Assembly (NCBI GenBank): GCA_015493995.1 | Contig: WGCD01000041.1 | Span: 1 to 35,933 of the forward strand | DNA from: Desulfurellaceae bacterium | GTDB lineage: Bacteria; Campylobacterota_A; Desulfurellia; Desulfurellales; Hippeaceae | Direction: 5' to 3' | DNA: 35,933 nucleotides | In this document: piece by piece, positions 1 to 7,572 of the stretch | Numbering within the stretch: the stretch's first letter is position 1 | How the letters are laid out: the number at the start of each line of letters is the position of its first letter | Notes under the pieces: model-generated | What the model saw: the letters and a program-made list of their open reading frames with translations, nothing else | What the model was told of the DNA's origin: nothing | The model's database searches: none | Program-made: the position numbers and the translations under genes

Positions 1-35
1 GCTTTTACCACCGGGATATCTTAAAGGACTTTTTA

Positions 36-1121
36 TCATTTTTGTTCGGCTTTTTCAATTAGTATTTCAAAATTGTTTTCGTTTGCTTCGCCAAATAGTC
101 GTTTTAGCATTTCTTTCTGTTTATTGTTTAATTCAGTATTTATCTCATAATCAGTTTTATAAATGTCTTTTGTCAATTTTGACGAAGTAAGTTTTAGAAT
201 AGGGATTGCGGTATATTCTTTGTCGTCTATTGATACGTTTTTCAAATTCGTATAAAGTATCATTTTTAACAATCCGTCTTTAATATCTCCGATGCTTGGT
301 AAAATGGAAGTTCGAGAATGTTTGGCTTCAATCAAATAAATTTTGTCATTTTCTATTCTAATTTCATCTGTGGTGAAATAATATTTTCCGCCAAGATAGT
401 TTTCAATGGTTATGGTTGCTTTTGTCAAAGTTGATAAAGCTTCTTTCGGCTGAGTAGTTTGCATTTCACGGTTTTGAGCTTCTTGTGCTTTTTGTCTGGA
501 AGTTTGCATAAAGTCTCTAACACCGTTAATAAATTGGTTGGCAAAACGGTCAATGCCTTGTTCATTGTGAAATGCTACATTTAATCGCTTTCCGATTTCA
601 TTGTAACTTGCTTTTACTTTTTGTATTAAATCGGGAAATGATTGCTCAATTTCTTTTAAATTCCAATGTAAAGCAGAACTATGATAATTTTTGATTTCAG
701 AAATTTTTCGCTTTACTAATTCATTATCAAATTGTTGGTTGGTAATTTTACTATCTCGTGTCTTGTGTTTTTCGGCTGTTTTGTAATACGCAAAAACCAC
801 AAAAACGTCAAGCAAACTCATCAATGAAACGGTATCCCATTGAATAAAATCTCTGTCGCCGTTTTTACCTTCATCTTTGATTATTGGAATAACTGTAATT
901 CGTTTGGCAGTTCCAAGTGTATTATAAACTCTTTCATAAGGATAGGAACGGGTTCTTTTAGGTGATACCCATTTTGATAAGCCAAATGAAAATCCGTCAA
1001 AATTGATTAAACAATTTGCCGGTAATTCATTGATATTGAAATTATTGAAGTCAAACATTGCCAAATCGTTTGTCAATTTTGGTTTATATTCAATTCCTGT
1101 TATTTTTGCTGTGATATCCAT
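36..1121 (-). CDS. Putative type II restriction endonuclease, PD-(D/E)XK-like, specificity unknown
   Basis: ORF directly downstream of a DNA methyltransferase; C-terminal TTDEIRIENDKIYLIEAKHS resembles a D-x(n)-ExK nuclease core. The ORF track start at 1151 is a TTG; the ATG at 1121 (MDITAKITG) lies 4 nt after the methyltransferase TGA and is a likelier start. Confidence 0.6.
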   Translation of the reverse strand: MDITAKITGIEYKPKLTNDLAMFDFNNFNINELPANCLINFDGFSFGLSKWVSPKRTRSYPYERVYNTLGTAKRITVIPIIKDEGKNGDRDFIQWDTVSLMSLLDVFVVFAYYKTAEKHKTRDSKITNQQFDNELVKRKISEIKNYHSSALHWNLKEIEQSFPDLIQKVKASYNEIGKRLNVAFHNEQGIDRFANQFINGVRDFMQTSRQKAQEAQNREMQTTQPKEALSTLTKATITIENYLGGKYYFTTDEIRIENDKIYLIEAKHSRTSILPSIGDIKDGLLKMILYTNLKNVSIDDKEYTAIPILKLTSSKLTKDIYKTDYEINTELNNKQKEMLKRLFGEANENNFEILIEKAEQK

Positions 1122-1125
1122 AAAA

Positions 1126-1980
1126 TCAAATTCCTTTTTTCTTGTTTTCAATATAATCCAAAGTTACAAATCTATATTTCCCCTTGCTACGTTCTATAAT
1201 TTCTAAATTGTTGGAATTAACTTTTTTTCTGATAACACTTTCCAAATCTCTAATAATTTCAATCCCGATAGAGTTTCTGTTTAATTGATTTGCCACTTTC
1301 ATCGTTGTTCCGCTACCGAGAAAAGGGTCAAGAACTGTTTCACCTACATACGAAAATAATTTTATCAGGCGATAAGGTAATTCGTCAGGAAAAGCAGCAA
1401 CACCTTTTTCAAGTTTTGAACCGGGCAAAACATTTGTCATCTCCCATAAAGTTTTATGCCAATTATTGTTTTGAAATTCTTTCTTGTCAATTTTTGATTT
1501 TTCTCTGGTTTCTTTTGAAATTGAACGATAATTGAATTTTCCTTTTTGAAAAATGATAATACTCTCCAATAGATTATCGGGATAAAAATACATTGGATAT
1601 GGATTTTGTAACAAAACACCACTTCGTTTGCTAATTCGTAAATATCCGTCTGGTTTTTTCCAAATAATTTTATCTCTGTATCTAAAACCTACTTTTTGAA
1701 AAATTTTAATGGCATCTGCCGTGATTGGATATTTCTCGCCATTCACAAGCATATCGTCAATATTCAAAGCAAAAATTCTCCCTCGTTGCAACACTCGATA
1801 GGATTCTTTTGCCATTTTTGCCAATACACCAAGGTATTGTTCGTAATTCTTAAAAAGGTCTTTGTAATCAAACGGTGCGTTAAAATAAGGCGGTGAAGTA
1901 ATGATTAAATGAATACTTTTGTCAGGTATTTCTACCATACTTATTGCATTACCAAAAATAATTTTATGTCTAATATCCAT
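1126..1980 (-). CDS. Beta-class DNA methyltransferase (N4-cytosine or N6-adenine) of an R-M system
   Basis: Motif IV LIITSPPYFNAPFDY near the N-terminus and motif I DPFLGSGTTMKVANQLNRNSIGIEI near the C-terminus, the beta-class order; SPPY is more typical of m4C enzymes. Confidence 0.9.
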   Translation of the reverse strand: MDIRHKIIFGNAISMVEIPDKSIHLIITSPPYFNAPFDYKDLFKNYEQYLGVLAKMAKESYRVLQRGRIFALNIDDMLVNGEKYPITADAIKIFQKVGFRYRDKIIWKKPDGYLRISKRSGVLLQNPYPMYFYPDNLLESIIIFQKGKFNYRSISKETREKSKIDKKEFQNNNWHKTLWEMTNVLPGSKLEKGVAAFPDELPYRLIKLFSYVGETVLDPFLGSGTTMKVANQLNRNSIGIEIIRDLESVIRKKVNSNNLEIIERSKGKYRFVTLDYIENKKKGI

Positions 1981-1995
1981 TTAATCACTTTTCTA

Positions 1996-2026
1996 CAAAT
2001 TTACATTTTTTATTTTTGTTGACCAA
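1996..2026 (-). promoter_or_regulatory. Possible Bacteroidota-type promoter (TTG-N20-TAnnTTTG) upstream of the methyltransferase
   Basis: Minus strand reads TTG (2026-2024), 20 nt, TAAATTTG (2003-1996), ending 15 nt before the methyltransferase ATG at 1980. AT-rich context makes a chance match possible. Confidence 0.3.
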
Positions 2027-2045
2027 TTTTTGTTTTTTCCTTTTA

Positions 2046-2144
2046 TTACCGAGAACGTCTATCTTTATATAAACCTATTACATATATTCCGCCAGTTTGG
2101 GGGTATAAAGACAATAGGTTATATTTTTCTTTTAACATTATCAT
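2046..2144 (-). CDS. Possible leader peptide (30-32 aa) upstream of the R-M genes
   Basis: MIMLKEKYNLLSLYPQTGGIYVIGLYKDRRSR, preceded by GGGAGGGAGA as a possible SD. Very short, no recognised homology. Confidence 0.25.
   Translation of the reverse strand: MIMLKEKYNLLSLYPQTGGIYVIGLYKDRRSR
2072..2120 (-). promoter_or_regulatory. Inverted repeat / hairpin in the presumed 5' leader of the R-M genes
   Basis: AACCTATT (2072-2079) and AATAGGTT (2113-2120) are perfect complements; the stem extends to ATATAA(A)CCTATT/AATAGGTTATAT with one bulged A. Confidence 0.35.
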
Positions 2145-2222
2145 TCTCCCTCCCAAAAAATCATTATCGTACTTTTCTTTTATTGACGCTTTTCTCTTTG
2201 TCATTTCATTCTTCTCTTTTAT

Positions 2223-2252
2223 TTTATACACCTCAAATCCGTTTGTTGTCAA
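2223..2252 (-). promoter_or_regulatory. sigma70-like promoter directed toward the R-M genes
   Basis: Minus strand TTGACA (2252-2247), 18 nt spacer, TATAAA (2228-2223). Confidence 0.5.
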
Positions 2253-2556
2253 ACCTTTTGTTATTTCTTGTCCGATTATATTTCCTCATAGAAAAGTAAA
2301 TAAAAGACGGATTTCTAAATTTCTGGTAGAAACTCGTTTGTATAAGGAAATAAAGCTATCGTTACTTAAAATTTCCTCTCCTTCCTTCATCTTCTCCTCA
2401 ATACAATTATTGTGTTATGGTTTTCTAAGTATTGTTTTTTTCTTTACAAAGACAAAAGGCTAATGGTCTGTGTCGTTCTTTTTACTTTCTTGTTTTATTC
2501 AATCCAAACAAAGCCGATGATAAAGCATTTATACCTACGCTGAGTGTCCAGCTTTA

Positions 2557-2598
2557 GTCCCAAATCCTGCATCCTGAACCCTAAATCCTATATCCTAA
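2557..2598. repeat. Degenerate tandem heptamer repeat, consensus near ATCCTAA
   Basis: Six consecutive 7-mers in register: GTCCCAA ATCCTGC ATCCTGA ACCCTAA ATCCTAT ATCCTAA. Confidence 0.6.
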
Positions 2599-2667
2599 CC
2601 ACCAGCCACAAAACACCAATCCCCAATTTACCACTCACCCATTCGACAACTTAACCATTAACCTTTT

Positions 2668-2688
2668 TTCACACCTGCGAGGTGTGAA
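2668..2688. repeat. Perfect inverted repeat, 9-bp stem and 3-nt loop
   Basis: TTCACACCT-GCG-AGGTGTGAA, followed on the plus strand by TTTTGGGG. Confidence 0.8.
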
Positions 2689-2763
2689 TTTTGGGGTGGA
2701 TATTATACCATTCACTATTCACCAGCCATCATTTCCAAACCCAATGCTCATAGCTCTCTTTTC

Positions 2764-2792
2764 TTGACAAAAAAACTCTGTTGCTCTACACT
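2764..2792 (+). promoter_or_regulatory. sigma70-type promoter for the purH-led gene train
   Basis: TTGACA (2764-2769), 17 nt, TACACT (2787-2792), 37 nt upstream of the purH ATG at 2830. Confidence 0.65.
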
Positions 2793-2829
2793 AAAAAATG
2801 AAAAAAGCGAAGAAATAAGGAGAATTCGG

Positions 2830-4335
2830 ATGTCAAAAAAAGCTCTTATCAGCGTTTCAAACAAAGAAGGCGTTGTTGAATTTGCAAAATTCTTGTCAAG
2901 TCAAGGATATTCCCTTCTCTCGACGGGTTCAACCGCTAAACTTCTAAAAGAAAAAGGCTTGGATGTTGAGTTTGTTGAAGAATATACGGGTTTCCCTGAA
3001 ATGCTCGACGGCAGAGTAAAGACACTCCATCCTAAAATACACGGCGGCATATTGTTCATAAGAAACAACAAAGCTCATGAAAAAACAGTTAAAGAATTTA
3101 ACATAGACCCCATTGATATAGTTGTTGTCAATCTTTATCCTTTTGAAGAAACAGCTGTTAAAACCGATGATGTTGATATATTGATTGAGAACATAGACAT
3201 AGGCGGACCGTCTATGTTAAGAGCTGCTGCAAAAAATCATAAAAGTGTTCTTGTTGTGTGTGACCCCAACGACTACAAAAATATTATGGACAGTTTTGAA
3301 AATATAGACGAAAATACAAGAAAACACTACGCTCTCAAAGCTTTTGCCCACACGGCATATTACGACTCTTTAATTGTTGAAAAACTCGGCTTGAGCCAAT
3401 ATGACAAAACAGGTATTGCCGTAAAAAAGGTTTTGCCTTTAAGATATGGTGAAAATCCTCAGCAAAAGGCTGCATTCTTTAAAGACCCTTTAAAAAAAGG
3501 AATTGCCGACGCAAAACAGTTAAACGGCAAAGAGCTGTCCTACAACAACATTCTGGATATTGACGTAGCTTACAGAATAATGTCGGAATTTAAAGACACG
3601 GTTTGTGCAATTATAAAACACAATACACCCTGCGGCGTGGCGAAAGGAAGTAATATTGTCGAAGCATACAAAAAAGCTCTATCCTGCGACCCGATAAGTG
3701 CATTTGGCGGAATAATAGGCATAAACAGCACGATAGACGAGGCTCTTGCTTCTGAAATAACCAAAAGATTTTACGAGGTAGTGGTAGCATACGGATACAC
3801 AAAAAATGCACTCGAAATACTGCGTAAAAAGAAAAATTTAAGGGTTATAGCGGTTGATAAGATAGATAATCTAACTTTTAAGGAAATAAGGAGCGTCGTC
3901 GGAGGTTATCTTGTGCAGGATACCGATGCACCAATGAAGTTCGAATACGAAGTTGTTACAAAAACCGAACCTGCAAAAGAGCAGATTGAAGATTTGGCGT
4001 TTGCATTTAAGGTGTCTAAGTTTGTCAAATCCAACGCAATCGTATATGCAAAAGATGGGAAAACGCTTGCAATAGGCGGCGGGCAGACATCAAGGATAGA
4101 TTCGGCTAAGTTTGCCGCACAAAGGGCTAAGGAGTTAAATATAAACCTCGACGATTGTGTTATGGCATCTGACGGTTTTTTTCCGTTTAAAGACAGCGTT
4201 GAGTTTGCCCACTCCCAAAAAGTTGCAGCTATTGTTGAGCCGGGTGGTTCAATCAGGGATAACGAGGTAATAGAGGCTGCCGATCAATTTGAAATACCCC
4301 TTTTATTCACACATATGAGACATTTCAGACACTAA
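2830..4335 (+). CDS. purH: Bifunctional AICAR formyltransferase/IMP cyclohydrolase
   Basis: MSKKALISVSNKEGVVEFAKFL, GGPSMLRAAAKN, LRYGENPQQKA, KHNTPCGVA and C-terminal GGSIRDNEVIEAAD...THMRHFRH are PurH signatures. Start set at ATG 2830 after AAGGAG; the ORF track TTG at 2764 lies in a promoter motif. Confidence 0.97.
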   Translation: MSKKALISVSNKEGVVEFAKFLSSQGYSLLSTGSTAKLLKEKGLDVEFVEEYTGFPEMLDGRVKTLHPKIHGGILFIRNNKAHEKTVKEFNIDPIDIVVVNLYPFEETAVKTDDVDILIENIDIGGPSMLRAAAKNHKSVLVVCDPNDYKNIMDSFENIDENTRKHYALKAFAHTAYYDSLIVEKLGLSQYDKTGIAVKKVLPLRYGENPQQKAAFFKDPLKKGIADAKQLNGKELSYNNILDIDVAYRIMSEFKDTVCAIIKHNTPCGVAKGSNIVEAYKKALSCDPISAFGGIIGINSTIDEALASEITKRFYEVVVAYGYTKNALEILRKKKNLRVIAVDKIDNLTFKEIRSVVGGYLVQDTDAPMKFEYEVVTKTEPAKEQIEDLAFAFKVSKFVKSNAIVYAKDGKTLAIGGGQTSRIDSAKFAAQRAKELNINLDDCVMASDGFFPFKDSVEFAHSQKVAAIVEPGGSIRDNEVIEAADQFEIPLLFTHMRHFRH

Positions 4336-4348
4336 ACAAGGAGGAGTT

Positions 4349-5701
4349 ATGGAAGCTGTAATCTTAGCTGCTGGGAAAAGTACAAGAATAAAATCTCAAA
4401 CAAATAAAATACTGCACAAAATATGCAACAAACCGATAATTTTTTATGTTTTAAAAGAGCTTGAGCACTATAAAACGCACATAGTCGTAAACAACGATAC
4501 ATACGAAACCATAAAAAATATGTTTAAAGACAGCAGCGTTTATATTCAAAAAGATCAAAAGGGAACAGGAGACGCCCTAAAGGTGGCGCTGCCGTTTATT
4601 CAAGAGGAGAGCTTTGTGGTTGTAAACGGTGATACGCCGTTAATTAAAAAAGAAGATATAGAAGCCGCTTACGGCGTTTTTAAACTCAAAGAACTGGACT
4701 GCCTTATCTTAACTGCAAAACTCGATAATCCCGAAGGATACGGAAGAATTGTCAGAAACGAAGACAAAGTGGAAATTGTTGAAGAGAAAGATGCAAGCGA
4801 TGAAATCAAAAAAATAACGGAAATCAACAGTGGAATATATATATTCAAAACCGATTTTGTCAAAAATGCCATCGTAAAAATAATGAACAATAACAGAAGC
4901 GGTGAATACTATCTGACAGATATAGTTAAGCTAACGAAAAAAACAGACGTTCTGGAGGTTGATAAAGAGAATGTACTCGGTGTCAACACAAGAAAAGACC
5001 TCTCTGTTGTAAGAAAAATGATACAGCAAAACATAATTGACAAATTTGATAACGTAACATTTATAGACCCGGATTCGGCATACATAAATTACGATGTGGA
5101 AATAGGACAAGATTCGATAATTTTTCCGAACGTCTCTTTAAGGGGGAACACAAAAATCGGTAAAGGGTGCATTATAGATAGCGGATGCGTTATTGAAAGC
5201 TCCATAATAAAAGATAATGTACACATAAAGCCCTACAGCGTGATTGAGGAAAGCAGAATAGAAAAAAATGCACAAATAGGACCTTTTGCCCACTTGAGAC
5301 CGTTTTCGGATATACGCGAAAATGTCAGGGTGGGCAACTTCGTTGAGGTTAAAAAATCGGTGCTCGGCAAAGGAACGAAGGCAAGCCATTTGACATACAT
5401 AGGAGATGCCGAACTCGGAGAGGATGTAAATGTCGGTTGCGGAACAATCACCTGCAACTACGACGGATACAGAAAGAATAAGACAATAATCGGAGACAGG
5501 GTTTTTATAGGCTCAGACGTCCAGCTTGTAGCCCCTGTTGAGGTTGAGCACGACGCTTTAATTGCTGCCGGGACAACCGTAACTAAAAAAGTCGAAGCTT
5601 ACAGCCTGGCTCTTTCAAGAGTTCCTCAGGTCAATAAAAAAGATTGGGTTAAAAAATACAGAGAAAAAATGGAAAGGAAGTTAAACAAGAATAAAGAATG
5701 A
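4349..5701 (+). CDS. glmU: Bifunctional UDP-GlcNAc pyrophosphorylase/GlcN-1-P N-acetyltransferase
   Basis: N-terminal LAAGKSTRIKSQTNKILHKI, NGDTPLI; C-terminal hexapeptide repeats with GPFAHLRP, GCGTITCNYDGYRKNKTIIGDRVFIGSDVQLVAPV. Confidence 0.97.
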   Translation: MEAVILAAGKSTRIKSQTNKILHKICNKPIIFYVLKELEHYKTHIVVNNDTYETIKNMFKDSSVYIQKDQKGTGDALKVALPFIQEESFVVVNGDTPLIKKEDIEAAYGVFKLKELDCLILTAKLDNPEGYGRIVRNEDKVEIVEEKDASDEIKKITEINSGIYIFKTDFVKNAIVKIMNNNRSGEYYLTDIVKLTKKTDVLEVDKENVLGVNTRKDLSVVRKMIQQNIIDKFDNVTFIDPDSAYINYDVEIGQDSIIFPNVSLRGNTKIGKGCIIDSGCVIESSIIKDNVHIKPYSVIEESRIEKNAQIGPFAHLRPFSDIRENVRVGNFVEVKKSVLGKGTKASHLTYIGDAELGEDVNVGCGTITCNYDGYRKNKTIIGDRVFIGSDVQLVAPVEVEHDALIAAGTTVTKKVEAYSLALSRVPQVNKKDWVKKYREKMERKLNKNKE

Positions 5702-5726
5702 TTTCATACCAAAAAGACAAAAAACA

Positions 5727-7508
5727 ATGCCTCAAGTAGAGCACAGCAGATATTCCTACAGCAAGACACCTCTAAGCAAAATGATGCTCTATGCCGTTAT
5801 TGTGGGTATCATAACGGGGTTTGGAGCCGTGTTCTTTCTTGTGGCAACTCACTTTTTTTCAGTATATGTTTTAAACGGGCTTGCGGGCTATCCTACAATA
5901 GAGCCGGCAGGTGAGCCGAGAATATTTCACGAAATGCATGGATACTTTTCTCCTTTTATACTGCTTTTGATTACAACTCTTGGCGGTCTGCTTTCCGGTT
6001 TTTTGGTATATACCTATGCCCCGGAAGCCGAAGGGCACGGCACCGATGCTGCAATAGAGTCATACCACGAAAAAAACGGTATAATAAAGCCGATTGTTCC
6101 TATTATAAAAATGATAGCTTCTGCGATAACCCTCGGAAGCGGCGGAAGCGGCGGAAGAGAAGGTCCTATTGCCCAAATTGGTGCTGGTTTTGCATCTTAC
6201 TTTGCAACCAAACTCAAATTATCTAAAAAAGAGAGAAGGATTTTGCTTGTTGCCGGTATGGGCGCAGGGATAGGGGCTATATTCCATGCGCCTTTAGCCG
6301 GAGCTATTTTTGCCGGAGAGGTGTTGTATAAAGAGGTAGAGATAGAAAGCGAAGCATTTTTACATACGGTAATAGCCTCAATAGTTGCCTACTCCGTATT
6401 TTCGTTTGTATTCGGCTGGACTCCTCTGTTTGCAACCCCCGTCTTTCATTTCACAAATCCGCTTGAGTTGATTTCATACACAATACTTGCCTTCAGTGTA
6501 GGGATATTCGCAATATTTTACGTTAAGATTTTCTACGGAACCAGGGATTTATTTAAAAAGATACACATAAAACCACACTTCAAGCCGGCAATAGGCGGAC
6601 TGCTGGTCGGCTTGATAGGCATATTCGCCCCTGATGCCATATCAATGGGTTACGGTCCCCTTCAAAAGGCTATGGTCGGTGACTTAGCTGTAGGAACACT
6701 GCTTTCTATAGCTTTTTTAAAGGTTTTTGCCACATCGTTCACCATATCGAGTGGAGGAAGTGCAGGCGTTTTCGGACCATCCATGGTTATAGGCGGAGCG
6801 CTCGGTGGAGCCATAGGATTAATGATACATCACGTTGCCCCGTCTTTAGCGTCGCAGCCTGGGGCATTCGCACTTGTTGGTATGGTAGGTTTTTTCAGTG
6901 CGGCTGCCAATACACCGTTTTCAACAATTGTTATGGTAACGGAGATGACAGGTAACTACCACCTTATAATACCGTCAATCTGGACTGCGGGAATCGGATA
7001 TCTTGTTGCTCAAAAATGGACTATTTACGAAAAACAGGTAAAAGACAGACGACATTCAAAAGCTCATTACTATGAATACGCAAAAGACATACTTGAAGAG
7101 ATAAGAGTAAAAGACATTATGCACACTAAGTTTACAACGGTTTATCTGACAACGCCCCTAAAAAAAATATATAAAATTCTATCACAATCGAAGGACGACG
7201 ATTTGATAGTTTTGGATAATCGTGAATTGTTAGCCGGTATTATTTCAATAAAATCCATAGCAAACCTGATAAACAATACAGGCATTGAAAATTTTATAAT
7301 GGCAAAGGATTTGGCAAATAAAAATGTTTTAACAACAACACTATCGGAAAATATCCATTCGCTTTTGCATAAAATAGGTTTTAAGGATATAAACGTGATT
7401 CCTATTGTAGATGACAAAAATGACAAAAAAGTCATAGGTATTGTCAGAAGAAAAGACATAATACACGCATACAACAAAGCAAAAGAGCAGATTGCCGCAA
7501 ATTTTTAA
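5727..7508 (+). CDS. CLC-family chloride channel/antiporter with C-terminal CBS pair
   Basis: GSGGSGGREGPIAQIGAGF (gating-glutamate loop), GGSAGVFGPSMVIGG, and a CBS region KDIMHTKFTTVYLTTPLKKIYKIL...GIISIKSIANLI. Confidence 0.93.
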   Translation: MPQVEHSRYSYSKTPLSKMMLYAVIVGIITGFGAVFFLVATHFFSVYVLNGLAGYPTIEPAGEPRIFHEMHGYFSPFILLLITTLGGLLSGFLVYTYAPEAEGHGTDAAIESYHEKNGIIKPIVPIIKMIASAITLGSGGSGGREGPIAQIGAGFASYFATKLKLSKKERRILLVAGMGAGIGAIFHAPLAGAIFAGEVLYKEVEIESEAFLHTVIASIVAYSVFSFVFGWTPLFATPVFHFTNPLELISYTILAFSVGIFAIFYVKIFYGTRDLFKKIHIKPHFKPAIGGLLVGLIGIFAPDAISMGYGPLQKAMVGDLAVGTLLSIAFLKVFATSFTISSGGSAGVFGPSMVIGGALGGAIGLMIHHVAPSLASQPGAFALVGMVGFFSAAANTPFSTIVMVTEMTGNYHLIIPSIWTAGIGYLVAQKWTIYEKQVKDRRHSKAHYYEYAKDILEEIRVKDIMHTKFTTVYLTTPLKKIYKILSQSKDDDLIVLDNRELLAGIISIKSIANLINNTGIENFIMAKDLANKNVLTTTLSENIHSLLHKIGFKDINVIPIVDDKNDKKVIGIVRRKDIIHAYNKAKEQIAANF

Positions 7509-7514
7509 GATTGT

Positions 7515-7543
7515 TTGAAAAATGGACATTTAAGTGTTATAAA
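7515..7543 (+). promoter_or_regulatory. Possible internal sigma70-like promoter for glmS
   Basis: TTGAAA (7515-7520), 17 nt, TATAAA (7538-7543), in one of the larger spacers of the train. Confidence 0.45.
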
Positions 7544-7572
7544 TTGTTTCTGTCTTTCGGAGGTTTGTTGGT

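Noticed and set aside
1003-1206. Plus-strand 67 aa ORF over the REase/methyltransferase junction, considered as an antitoxin or controller gene
   Set aside because: No helix-turn-helix pattern, Phe/Ile-rich shadow of the minus-strand genes.
2030-2299. Plus-strand 89 aa hydrophobic ORF opposite the R-M leader region
   Set aside because: Phe/Leu-rich translation is expected from T-rich composition; no SD and no recognisable domain.
2668-2688. Palindrome considered as a Rho-independent terminator
   Set aside because: Plus-strand tail is only TTTT followed by GGGG; the minus-strand side is followed by A-tract rather than T-tract; no gene ends immediately upstream on the plus strand.
2557-2730. 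Heptamer/C-rich block considered as a CRISPR array
   Set aside because: Unit length is 7 nt without spacers; no repeat-spacer structure and no cas genes nearby.
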